Assembly (NCBI GenBank): GCA_027924585.1
Contig: BSBM01000372.1
Span: 7,919,001-7,983,000, forward strand
DNA length: 64,000 nt
From: Larix kaempferi
Lineage: Eukaryota; Streptophyta; Pinopsida; Pinales; Pinaceae
Reading direction: 5' to 3'
A program made the translations under genes and the position numbers. Each line of letters starts with the position of its first letter. Position 1 is the first letter of the stretch. This document shows positions 35,051 to 45,722 of the stretch, one piece after another. The notes under the pieces were generated by a model. The model made no database searches. It was not told the DNA's origin and saw only the letters and a program-made list of their open reading frames with translations.

Positions 35051-35701
35051 CCAGATTCACACCAGGATTTGTGGAAACAACATCCATCGTACCATTCTGT
35101 ACGAGGGCACTTCCACTTCCATTATGTCTTTGACTAGCTGGAGAGCTATAGGTTCTCCCGAAGTGACCCAGTCTCCTACAACCTTAAAATAATTCGACGG
35201 ACGTGGTTTCCAACCTTATGGACTCATTCCTTCACTTTCCATTGAGCTAGGGGGAAAGACTGTATCTATTCATGTGGAAATTGTTGATGCTCCGTTATAC
35301 TATAACATCTTACTCGGTCGCAGCTGGTTTTATGTCATGACCACCATGGCATCCTCTATTTTTCACTTAGTGCAATTTCCTCACCAAGGAAAGATCGTCA
35401 CTATAGATCAGTTATATTTTTGTACTCCGGATATACATCAAAAATCCACCAACAATGTCCCATTACTGGCACACTCCCAGCCTCATTTTGAAGACATTAG
35501 TGTTGGTCTCTTGAAAGATTCCTCCATTATTGGAGTATTTTTGGAACTCCCTCCCCCAGTTTTTTCCATCAATATGATTTCGACGAGCACTCCTCAATCC
35601 TACGAATCTGATGATTCATGGGTGGTACCGAGTCCTTCCGAGTTTGAAACCCTCAGCTGTTCCATTCCTTTGAACCAGAACTTAGCAACCTACTAGGAGA
35701 T
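35051..35701 (+). pseudogene. pol: Aspartic protease region of the Tat-like element
   Basis: Frame 3 from 35,055: 'NNIHRTILYEGTSTSIMSLT' shows the protease start, with the expected D-[ST]-G-A replaced by 'YEGTS'. 'FDGRGFQPYGLI', 'VSIHVEIVDAPLYYNILLGR' with the ILLGR flap motif, and 'FPHQGKIVTIDQLYF' follow. A TAA at 35,189 interrupts. The catalytic Asp is not intact (Tyr at that position), so protease activity would be lost. The frame reaches 35,696, and the 10-kb element inserted at 35,702 separates it from RT. Confidence 0.8.
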
Positions 35702-37157
35702 TGTAACGTACCTTTCCATCAAGTAATGCAGGGAAGGAGATGTTAACAACACAAGGGGTTTTTGACATAGGCTTAACCCCAATATTTTTACTCATAATTT
35801 CGTAACAATTAAAACTTCTGTGTGCAAATTTAAACTCAATATAACACAGCGGAATTAAACATAACAACACACATACAGCATAGATTGCATCAGCATATTT
35901 ATCTCAAGCAATCAATAGGCAGAGAGTTCAATCCCCTTCTTAGGCTATGCACAGACTACATATCGATTTCATTAACATGAATAATTACCATTCTGAATTA
36001 ACACACTGCAAACACATAATGCATATAAGGTAAACCACAGAGAGTACTTATCTTGAAATGCAAATGTCCAATGACTGGCTACGTGAGAGCAACGTTCCAC
36101 CCAACCATAGATCTCTGTCCAACCTGTATTCTTTCAGCTGAGAGATCAGCCCCGAGCTGGGCTGTGTATCCACTAAGGAGGAACTAGATGGCTCACTCAC
36201 AGTCAGGGTTTCACTCAGATAGCCATGCTAAGCCAACACACAGTTGGGTTTTTCAATCATGTGATGGGAAATGGAGGAGGATGCTAGCCCCTTGAGCTCA
36301 ATCCCACAGCCACATCCACTTCAAGCTAGACTCAGCAATTCCATCCTCTATTCATACATCCACACTTGGATTTCTCACAACTCTGTCACAAATAACCCCA
36401 AATCCGTCACTGATTTTCAGGGCTATCCAAACTGGGTTTTCCCATGGATTTTGGGGTAGCTATTGCTCCCAAATTCGCCCCAAGGCTCATACCAATGGAT
36501 CCCCCATTGGATTTCACTATCCAATACCCATTCTGGGCATTTTTGGCTATCCAAAATCTGGATTCTCTCAAAGTCGCGATTTCTGGTTTTTCTCACTGTT
36601 GGGAGCTCGTTCTTGGATGAGGAATGAGGCCAGCCCTCCCACCATGGGATGGGGATGAGGAACAAGCAACCCCGTAGAGGTAGAGTGACTTGTGGGACAA
36701 GTAAACAGAGCCCATACCTACCCATATGAATTTCTGGGTTGCCCATCCTCCATTAAAGCCATTGACTTAATTTTTCAACCACTTTCTTACAACATGATTA
36801 AATGTCATCTAGAAAAGTCAAATGGGTTCTCATAATGACATATGGAAACCTATGGTTTACTCCCTTAGCCCCCTCACCCTCCCTAGTGGATACACGTGGC
36901 CCCTTCTCATTCGTTGCCTCCATAGCCAGTCTTGGAATTTTATATTGCCTGATGTTTATTTACATCATTTTACAATGTTCCATGGCTTTAGAGCACATGG
37001 GTATCAAAATATCAAATACTTGCCCTTTAAATAAAATTCGGGCTTTCACTAGCGGGGCCTTGGCCTTGAGCTCCACGCTAGGAAAACATACATCACATGT
37101 ACACATTATTTACATTAAGTGCTATTACATTCTAAGAGTCAGAATGGGGGTATTACA
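35702..37157 (-). repeat. 3' LTR of the non-autonomous element
   Basis: TGTAACGTACC...GGGGGTATTACA. Collinear with 44,263-45,717. A short ORF at 35,682-35,870 corresponds to the LTR-born start of the F-box fusion ORF in the other LTR. Confidence 0.95.
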
Positions 37158-37172
37158 ATCCCCTCCCCCTTA
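37158..37172 (-). promoter_or_regulatory. Polypurine tract of the non-autonomous element
   Basis: Minus reads TTTAAGGGGGAGGGGAT directly before the 3' LTR start TGTAATACC. Strong purine run at the expected place. Confidence 0.85.
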
Positions 37173-37274
37173 AAATAACACTGTCCTCGATGTTCCAAGA
37201 CTTAGGTATACATATACAATTTACACATATCCAAAACTTCAAAAACTTTGCAGATCTACCCTGCATTCTGTTCT

Positions 37275-37754
37275 TTACTTTGAACTTTCAGGACCAAGTC
37301 CTTTGATCTTCATGAGCTGCTCCTGTTGATTTGGATCTTCCAGCTCATCCATAAGTCTGAAAACTTTATGGCTACTACCCTCTTGAGGTTCTCTTGTTGG
37401 GCAGTTGCAGAGACAATGATCCCCTCCACATTTCCAACACTTCACTAGTTGCTTCATCTTTACCTGCTCAATTTCCTTTGAGTCTTCCCACCTGGAGCGT
37501 TTCTTAATCGGACAATTGGATGAATGCTTCTTCATTGATCAACTTTTCTTTCCCTTGCTGATTGCTCTCATAATGCTTTTTACCTCTTTCTGCAGACAAA
37601 TAGAGTACTGCAAGACCTTGTGGTTCATCTCGTTCTGCTGCCTTTGCATCTTGAGCATCTCTCCAACATTTTCTTGGGTCTTGGCAATTGTTTGAACAAG
37701 ACTTCCAGCCAATTCTAATAGCCCTTGGTCTGCCGCCATGGTCAATGGAAACAA
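37275..37754 (-). pseudogene. Mini-ORF with coiled coil and zinc knuckle, one in-frame TGA
   Basis: Starts at ATG 37,754 in a good plant context (GACCATGGCG). The first 71 residues are helical and charged ('LVQTIAKTQENVGEMLKMQR'), ending at a TGA at 37,539-37,541. The same frame restarts two codons on and reads a further 86 residues: a basic stretch, a zinc knuckle 'CWKCGGDHCLCNC' (CX2CX3HX4C), then 'HKVFRLMDELED'. Helix plus knuckle is gag-nucleocapsid-like, or resembles the gag tail of Ty3 elements. Its place just before the 3' LTR, not after the PBS, is unusual. It could be a shrunken gag left after internal deletion, or a separate RNA-binding accessory protein. A single TGA separates the halves. 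Confidence 0.6.
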
Positions 37755-37821
37755 CTGACCACATTTTTCTCACTAGAAACACTTGCCTGCACTGGCTGCA
37801 ACCAATTGATTCAATTTCCAC

Positions 37822-38529
37822 CTGTGAAATTCATCATTACAATTCTCGTTAGGCCAAGTATACCCAAACATTTAAAAATCAGTCAATGGTTTTTCCCCAG
37901 TTGACATGGATAGTCCATGCTTTACTCATGAGACTTCCACACTTTTTATGCTTGCCCAACATACTCATGAATTCCTTCATGTTCATCCATTCATAGGAAA
38001 TTCATTAATTAGAATTCACAATTCACTTTAATCAAATAAACACACTTTTACTTTTAGTCATGCATGCATTCAACAATTTTCTAATTCTATAAATGCATCA
38101 ATAAAAAGGAAAGAGAGAGAGAGAGAGAGCAGTAAGAGTTTTCTCCTCTTAGTCTTGTTCCATTCTGGAACCCACACCACCATTGTGGTTTTCATGCTCC
38201 TGTCCTCTTTCACTTCAACGTGAATGCTCGACCGGTCCTTCTTGGCTATGACACATAGTATCTATGGTCTATTCCAGACCTCTCAACCATGGAGTTCCTC
38301 CACTTGGTTGGTTTAACTCTTGGCTGCTAGGACTCAGACAGTTCCACTAGCCCCATCTTTCATTACTGCTCATGTTGAGCTCTTTAGGGTGGTTACATGT
38401 CCACATGCATCCTTAAGATGCTTCAAGGTTCTTGCTTCCAACAATACCTGCGTTGGATGTCTTCACTTTATTCCATAGGACCCTTCTTTGCTTTACAAGC
38501 CTTGGATCCCCTATGGGTATGATAACGAA
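37822..38529. other. No gene seen; interior of the non-autonomous element
   Basis: Noncoding; a (GA)n run at 38,108-38,129 is the only notable feature. Confidence 0.45.
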
Positions 38530-38664
38530 TGTTGGGATAGCATGCAGGCTACTCCTCAACGTCAATTAATCTTGCATGTTTGGCCAGCGCGTAGGCTGCT
38601 CCACAACATCAAACAATCTTGCATGTTTGGCCAGCACGCAGGCTACTCCACAACACCAAATAAT
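38530..38664. repeat. 47-bp tandem repeat, two good units plus one diverged
   Basis: Units 38,571-38,617 and 38,618-38,664 ('cttgcatgtttggccagc', 'aggctgctccacaacatc'), with a worn unit before them (from about 38,530) and a detached copy at 38,922-38,968. Noncoding. Confidence 0.8.
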
Positions 38665-38968
38665 ACATGCTCAATCAGTCACTTTCTGTATTTACCAAGC
38701 AGCTTACAGTTCCTTCAGGGTCCTTGCTTCCTGCATTGACCAAGGTTTCCAACAAAGAAACAATAATGCATCAGCTCACTGTTACAAGCTTTATACTTGA
38801 AACCTTCATTATTCCAAATAAGAAACGAATGAAATTGAATACTTATCTGTATTGTGCATTTCTTCTCTGGTCCACAGGGTCCTGCTTTTACTTTATAAGC
38901 CTTGGGATCCTCTTGCGGACTAGGATGTTTGGCCAGCACGCAGGCTGCTCCAAATCATCAAATAATTA

Positions 38969-41900
38969 ATTCCCTACCAGTACACCTTCACATCAACTGG
39001 GTTTACCAAGCATTTGGTGGTACCCAACCAGTCCCATACCTGGTTGGCCCTCTCCATTTCCGAGCCAGCACATACGTTTGGGTCATCGGCCAATGGAAGG
39101 TAACTGCGCCACCGACCATTACAGGTCAAGGCTCCACTACTCTGCCTTAGGCTTTCATCAGCCTTTCACATGTATCACAATCCCTCAATGCGCATAATAA
39201 TTCTTCACCCCCACAAGGGTGGCACTTCTTCTCTTGTGTAAGCTGACAGTTCCATTTAGGAATTCTTTAGGTGACTTTTTAACTGCAGGCTATCATGGCC
39301 CCATGATACCCACTCACCCTACACAAGGGTTACCACTGCTCCTACAGTCCGCTTGAGTATTCTTTTCTTCACTTTTCCCTTTAATGTGCAGCACTAAATT
39401 TCATATGTATAATCTGTCAACACAAAATGGATAGCAAGCTCATTAGTATTGTTGTTCTAAAACTGTAAACATATTTCATAACATTCACTATCCAACCTTG
39501 AAACACCAGGAATGCGTCCATTCCCTTAAGGTGTAGTCAATATTGGCATCCCTAACATAACTCAGCACCAGAAAGGCATGCACTCCTTACTGATGTGAAC
39601 TATGAAGGTCCTAATCATACTTCAAGCAGTCTTCCATAATGGAAATAAAATCAAAACCTGCTCTGTATATTAACTCTAATAATTAGACATGCACGTATGT
39701 ATATATATATATCATTCAGGGTTTATGGAACACTTATCCATTTTGTAGATGTTATTTTTCTTCTTTAATGAGGAATGGAGGCTCCTTCTCTGAGTTGATA
39801 GTCCCTCGGTTTGCCATCCCAATTCCTTTTGATGTTACATAACCTTCATATGTCTTACTAACATAATCTTCACCATCCCACTAATATTGTTTACCAATCA
39901 TGTAGTGCAGATGAGACATTAATAATGTCTTATGGTGTTTCATCTGAAACCCATTTTCAAATCATGGAATCTCTTCCCATGAAGTTTGGCTTCTGTAGGT
40001 CCACTCTCATGGTCTTACTGCAATGTGTCTTCCTGGCACACTTATTGAATAGCCAAACAGTTAGCAACATTTAACAATACAATTCAAATCCGATTGTTCC
40101 ATAACCAATCCATGGCACTAATAATTAAATTCAGTATGAATTTGCAACTTTGTCTACTACAGAAATTGGTTTTCTTATCCATGAGGCTATCCTCATATTG
40201 TTTGGCTCCTGTAAGTGACACCACTCTTCCCGTTATGGTCTTATGCTCGCTGCTATACATGAGCATCCACTTACAGCATGTCCTCCTGACACATTTTCAT
40301 ATAAGCCAAACAGTCATTAGCGATTATTAGCAAAATTTCAAAGCCGAAGCATTTACAAATCTGAGATTTACAACTGTTCTTCCTAACAGAACTTAGAGCT
40401 CTCAACCATGAGATTCCTTCTCATAAGCTCTAGATCAAATTTTCAAATCCATTTCTCATAGAAATTTGATTTGCAATTGTGATATTATTCTCATGAGAAT
40501 GTTTTCAGATTTGTTTCATGCATACTTTACAACCATGAGAACCTTCTCATAACCTTTGGCTTCTGCATATGGTAGATCCTGGTCTCTATTACGGACTCAT
40601 CCTTATTGCCATATGTAAGACCTTTCTACCTAAAATTGAATACTTCAATCAGCCAAACATGTTGTGAGTATCTATGCATATAATCATTTCATTGCCACAA
40701 CAATCACTGAAGTGATCTCCGAATTGTAACACTAAATCATTCAAACATCTTCAGCTATTAACATTTGAAATGCAACGAAATATATACACACTTCATTATC
40801 ACAATAGAATTCCAAGACATAGTCACACTATCCATGCAACTTGAATAAATCGTAAATACTCATTATTTCACAGTCATATCATTCATACAACTCTGTCCTT
40901 CCACAGAGAATTCTAGCAGCCCATCGATCATGATTGGGCTCTTCATGCACTTACTATTCTGCATTCATAATAGCCCATGAAATGATCCTAGAATTATCAT
41001 CCATTCCTCATTTCATTCATTATTTATTTTGCAATAACATATGCATCATCCCTGTGCATTCATACAATGCATCACAAGATTTATAAAATCTTTTAATGTA
41101 CATCTACTCAATGCACATCCACTCAATGCTACCTTGCATTGTTTCATGAGTACTATGCATTCAAGCATATTATGATCGAAACATGACTATTTCACATAAC
41201 TTGTATTTCCATAATCAGGACCACCAGTCCTCACTTGCTTTGGTTATTAAACACATAACCAACATACGCATGGCATGATATAAATTCATATGAATGCATT
41301 GAGAATTCTAAACAGTCATAGGGTGTGAGGATCATTTCCTTCACTTACCCACACCTCACCAAGATTAGTAGGTTAACAGTCCCAATCGGTATTCAATATC
41401 ACATGCAAACTAACTCAACATAGCTCAAACATAGTTGAAGAGACCTTACCGAATTCTCTTTCAACATTTATGCAATTTGGCACCAATAATCATTACCTCC
41501 ATGGTTACCATTACCATCGCCTGATGTTACCTGATCAGTTGGCCTCTTATCCAGGTTGCTCAGTCCTTTTGCCAACTTTTATGATCATAGATTTGTTGCA
41601 CCATCCTTTCTGCATAAGGTTGCTGGCTTCATGCAACAACATCCTCAGCACATTTAGCCATGCTCTTTGTTATCTTTGGTCCTACAACCAATACCAACAT
41701 CAACAGTCATTATCAACCACAATATTCTCCATTAGTGGTTCATTGCATATGCAGACTTCATTATTCTACCAATATGCAATATCCCATTTATGCACAAGCA
41801 TTTCCATATGCACTATGCAATGTTTGTTAAGATGCCATCTAGTGCATATACATCTGTGTAATCCCTTACATTTTTAACATTTTTATGCCATATGACAATT

Positions 41901-42930
41901 TCATAATTATAAGTATGATAACAAACAAAGGTTTAAAGAATTCTTTCCTTTTCGATCCCTCATTGTAACATGGAATTCCTCTTCCATATCATGCAATTGT
42001 AGAAATTGCTCATATTGACAACAAAATTGTTTGTCAAAACAACCGCTGGCACTCTTCTACACTGAATATCTATGATATATGTAGACCTCATCTAAACTCT
42101 GGTCATGCATCATGGTTCCCTACTAGACAAGCTTTCCAATGCCTATCTTCATGCTCCATTCCGACATCAGGTGCAGAAACTGCATTTCTTCAAAAATGAC
42201 AACTTTCACTCCAATTCTGCACATTTTACACAGTTGCATTTTGGTCGAGAATGCCAACTTTAGCCACCTGCGGAAGAAAATCTATGAGGAATCACAAAAA
42301 AATTTATATTGGGCGAAGTTAGTCCATATAACAAGGAACAGTTAGCAATTCACGGATTTCAATTCCGATGCACCATTCATCTTCTATGAATTTCTGGGTT
42401 TTACTACTTCCCACTTTTCACAATTTTCCAAAATTCCAAATTTTGGACCAAAAATGGCTATCTCCCAAACGGTGCATTTATGGGAAATCTTCGTCTAACG
42501 AAAACTGTCCATCTTAATGAGAATATGAAATGTCTAGTTTAGTAAAAAAAATTATTTCCACATCTACGGTCACTTTTAATGCCCACAAGCTTTTCCAAAT
42601 CCCGAAAAAGTGGCCCGGAACAGTGCTTTTTGGCCTTCTTGCTCACCCCGACTCCACATCCTTTGGAGTTTGGCTTCAAGATTCTGAACTTAACATCGTG
42701 CCTACTTCATGGCCGCGCCTGATCAATTTCAACTCAAACCGACCTTCCGTCAAGCCTCGGGACTCCATCCTTCAAATGTCACTATTATCCATTTTCTGTC
42801 AAATCAGAGTGTAATGGGCTCGGGGTCTTCACTGGTTCTTTCATGGCCTTCGTCAATGGCCTCCGAGCCCCATAGGAATCATCCCATTTTGAGCCCGGAT
42901 GCTCCCTTTTTTTTTGTTTTTTTTTTTCGG
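38969..42930. other. Long noncoding interior of the non-autonomous element
   Basis: About 4 kb without a recognisable protein. CAT/ATG-rich words and short ORFs (up to 135 codons at 41,470-41,877, His/Leu/Ser-rich) appear to be by-products of composition. It includes imperfect repeats at 39,960-40,660. Such coding-poor interiors are characteristic of large retrotransposon derivatives. Confidence 0.5.
39960..40660. repeat. Three imperfect repeats, each bounded by TTTGGCT...AGCCAAAC
   Basis: 'tttggcttctg' at about 39,987, 'tttggctcctg' at about 40,200 and 'tttggcttctg' at about 40,555 each lead to a later 'agccaaaca' after a 'ctc.tggtctta'-like and 'tcctggcaca' middle. The ends of each unit are inverted repeats, so each can fold on itself. 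Confidence 0.5.
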
Positions 42931-43557
42931 GCTGGTTCGCCGATCGCTCCCGCAATTGCGGAGCCATTCGGTGAATGCTCCCGCAATTGTGGAGCCATTC
43001 GGCAAATGCTCCCGTTGCGGAGTGATTCGCCGAACGCTCCCGCAATTGCGGATCAATTCACGGAATGCTTCCGCAGTTGCGGAGTGATTCGGTGAATGCT
43101 CCCGCAGTTGCGGAGCCATTCGCGGAATGCTTCCGTAGTTTCGGAACGGTTTGCTGAATGCTTCCAAAATTTCGGGGCGATTTGGTGAAGTCTTCTACAG
43201 TTTCGGGAAGATTCGCGGAACTCTTCCACAAATTTCGGAAGAGAATCCCTTCCGCAATTTCGGAAGAGAATTCCTTCCGAAAACTTCCTTTTGACGCCGA
43301 ACACTTAGAAAAATTTTCTTCTTTTTTGGAGCAGTTCGCCGAATTTTTCCGCGTTGCGGGACAACTCGCGGAATGTTTCCGCAAATTTCGGAAGAGAATT
43401 CCTTCCGCAAATTTCGGAAGGGAATTCCTTCCGCAATTTCGGGGCGACTTCCCGAACTCTCCCGCGTTGCGGAAAAAATCGCGGAATGTTTCCACAGTTT
43501 TGGAGCAATTCGCCAAATGCTTCCGCAGTTGCGGAAGACATTCGGGAATTCTTTCCG
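42931..43557. repeat. CpG-dense minisatellite, 31-bp unit, about 20 copies
   Basis: Consensus blocks are GAG[CT][CG]ATTCGC then GGAATGCTTCCG then CAGTTGCG. Most units are 30-32 bp, with some 25-28 bp deletion forms and one irregular 60-bp stretch at about 43,262-43,328. Two self-complementary pieces per unit (CGGAA..TTCCG and CGCA..TGCG) allow hairpins. One representative unit has 18 of 31 G+C and several CpGs, unlike the surrounding CpG-poor DNA. Because 31 is not a multiple of 3, the repeat cycles frames, and long ORFs occur in most frames on both strands. These are by-products of the stop-free unit. It lies directly 3' of the F-box fragment. Confidence 0.92.
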
Positions 43558-43609
43558 AAACAGACTTAAACAAATTTTCAAAAACTTTTGGAACAATTTT
43601 TGGATTCTT

Positions 43610-44247
43610 CTTTCCTTCTGAATATGTGCCTTCTGATAAAGGGCGATAACATTCATTTGTGCTAGCCTTGAATACAGTCCATTTATTTTGGTGAGAATCA
43701 TATATTTCCATGACCATAGCCTTACCTTCTCTAGCATTTCTTCCAGCTATGAGAAAACAACATCTTGTGCAACAGTTAAAAGAAAACCATAGAAACCCCA
43801 CCATGTAAGTTCAATGCAAGCTGGAAGTTCAATCCATGATCTAGACACAGGATTGCAGATGTATTTGGATTCACCTGTACCAGAACAACAAAGTATGCCT
43901 TTGTCACTGGCCATCACAGACTTCAGACTTGGAAGGAAATCAATTGGTAATCTGTGGAACTTATAGATGCTTTCCACGCTAATCCATAATTCTTTGATGC
44001 AATCTGAGCGCTGACCATGTGAAGTGAGAAAGGCCGGAGAAACAAGAACCGTTAAGTTGGAGGTTAATTCTTTAAATTCCAAGGGCTTGAAAATGTTGTT
44101 CCGGTGTTTGCATACTAGACACAACCTGAAGATTGCTTTCATGGGCAATCTCACCAAAATTTGTAACCCCAACTCTTCTGTTAGTCTATTCCATGTCTCT
44201 TCTGCAATTGGATTTGGCCCATAGAGGCCCAATGCTGCAACCAGTAG
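43610..44247 (-). pseudogene. Captured F-box protein gene fragment
   Basis: Minus ORF 43,747-44,430 (227 codons) starts in the LTR. Residues 1-56 are LTR-encoded, 58-61 come from the PBS and about 62-227 from the captured gene. Residues 80-120 form an F-box: 'TEELGLQILVRLPMKAIFRL' then 'CLVCKHRNNIF'. This fits the L-P-x-E-L...IL-x-R-L-P...VCK-x-W pattern, with the usual first Leu-Pro and the Trp changed. Downstream 'LPSLKSVMASDKGILCCSG' and 'YICNPVSRSWIELPA' match the segment after the F-box in plant F-box/kelch or F-box-associated proteins. A frameshift near 43,747 moves the reading into the next frame: 'IAGRNAREGKAMVMEIYDSH', 'QNKWTVF', ending near 43,610. F-box proteins bind SKP1 and bring substrates to SCF ubiquitin ligases. 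This copy lacks most of the C-terminal domain and is not expected to be functional. Confidence 0.8.
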
Positions 44248-44259
44248 CTCTGATACCAC
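44248..44259 (-). promoter_or_regulatory. Primer-binding site, perfect initiator-Met type
   Basis: Minus reads TGGTATCAGAGC, complementary to the 3' end of initiator tRNA-Met, three bases inside the 5' LTR. Confidence 0.95.
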
Positions 44260-44262
44260 TCT

Positions 44263-45717
44263 GTAACATACCCTTCCATCAAGTAATGCAGGGAAAGAGA
44301 CTTTAACAACACAAGGGGTTTTTGACATAGGCTTAGCCCCAATATTTTTACTCATAATTTCGTAACAATTAAAACTTCTGTGTGCAAATTTAAACTCAAT
44401 ATAACATAGCGGAATTAAACATATTAACACACATACAGCATAGATTGCATCAGCATATTTATCTCAAGCAATCAATAGGCAGAGAGTTCAATCCCCTTCT
44501 TAGGCTATGCACAGACTAGATATCGATTTCATTAACATGAATAATTACCATTCTGAATTAACACACTACAAACACATAATGCACATAAGGTAAACCACAG
44601 AGAGTACTTATCTTGCAACGCAAATGTCCAACGACTGGCTACGTGAGAGCAACGTTCCACCCAACCATAGATCTCTATCCAACCTATATTCTTTCAACTG
44701 AGAGATCACCCCCGAGATGGGCTATGTATCCACTAAGGAGGAACTAGATGGCTCACTCACAGTTAGGGTTTCACTCATATAGCCATGCTAAGCCAACACA
44801 CAGTTGAGTTTTTCAATCATGCGATGGGAAATGGAGGAGGATGCTAGCCCCCTGAGCTCAATCCCAGAGCCACATCCACTTCAAGCTGGACTCAGCAATT
44901 CCATCCTCTGTTCATACATCCACACTTGGATTTCTCACAACTCTGTCACAAATAACCCCAAATCCATCACTGATTTTCTGGGCTATCGAAACTGGGTTTT
45001 CCCATGGATTTTGGGGTAGCTATTGCTCTCAAATTTGCCCCAAGTCTCATACCAATGGATCCCCCATTGGATTTCACTGTCCAATACCCATTCTGGGCGT
45101 TTTTGGCATTCCAAAATATGGGTTCTCTCTAAGTCGCGATTTCTAGTTTTTCTCACTGTTGGGAGCTCGTTTTTGGATGAGGAATGATGCCAACCCTCCC
45201 ACCATGGGATGGGGATGAGGAACAAGCAACCCCCTAGAGGTAGAGTGACTTGTGGGACAAGTAAACAGAGCCCATACCTACCCATACGAATTTATGTGTT
45301 GCCCATCCTCCATTAAAGCCATTGACTTAATTCTTCAACCACTTTCTTACAACAGGAATAAATGTTATCTAGAAAAGTCAAATGGGTTCTCATAATGACA
45401 TATGGAAACCTATGGTTTACTCCCTTAGCCCCCTCACCCTCCCTAGTGGATACACGTGGCCCCTTCTCATTCGTTGCCTCCATAGCTAGTCTTGGAATTT
45501 TATATTGCCTGATGTTTATTTACATCATTTTATAATGTTCTATGGCTTCAGAGCACATGGGTATCAAAATATCAAATACTTGCCCTTTAAATAAAATTCA
45601 GGCTTTCACTAGCGGGGCCTTGGCCTTGAGCTCCACGCTAAGAAAACATACATCACATGTACACATTATTTACATTAAGTGCTATTACATCCTAAGAGTC
45701 AGAATGGGGGTATTACA
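44263..45717 (-). repeat. 5' LTR of the non-autonomous element
   Basis: TGTAACATACC...GGGGGTATTACA; pair of 35,702-37,157, followed by the GAGAT duplication. Confidence 0.95.
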
Positions 45718-45722
45718 GAGAT

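Larger units (their letters stand above)
35702..45717 (-). mobile_element. Non-autonomous LTR retrotransposon (10,016 bp) carrying an F-box gene fragment
   Basis: LTRs of 1,456 bp (35,702-37,157) and 1,455 bp (44,263-45,717) are flanked by perfect GAGAT duplications (35,697-35,701; 45,718-45,722). A perfect PBS lies at 44,248-44,259 and a purine tract at 37,158-37,172, so the element reads on minus. The 7.1-kb interior has no protease, RT, RNase H or integrase. In sense order it holds an F-box fragment right after the PBS, a 31-bp minisatellite, about 5 kb of noncoding DNA with small repeats, and a coiled-coil/zinc-knuckle mini-ORF just before the 3' LTR. It must have moved using another element's proteins. 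By hand count the first roughly 560 LTR positions differ at about 25 sites, so it is not recent. Confidence 0.92.

Noticed and set aside
34923-35192. 89-codon plus ORF across the right copia LTR
   Set aside because: First two thirds are LTR sequence; only the end belongs to the Ty3 protease, annotated separately.
41470-41877. 135-codon plus ORF rich in His, Leu and Ser
   Set aside because: Composition follows the CAT-rich DNA; it is antisense in a noncoding element interior and matches no family.
43158-43649. Overlapping ORFs of 60-180 codons on both strands in the minisatellite (Arg/Ser/Ala-rich products)
   Set aside because: They arise because the 31-bp unit lacks stop codons and cycles through frames. 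No known domain; not separate genes. Only the F-box part of the 43,058-43,804 frame is meaningful.
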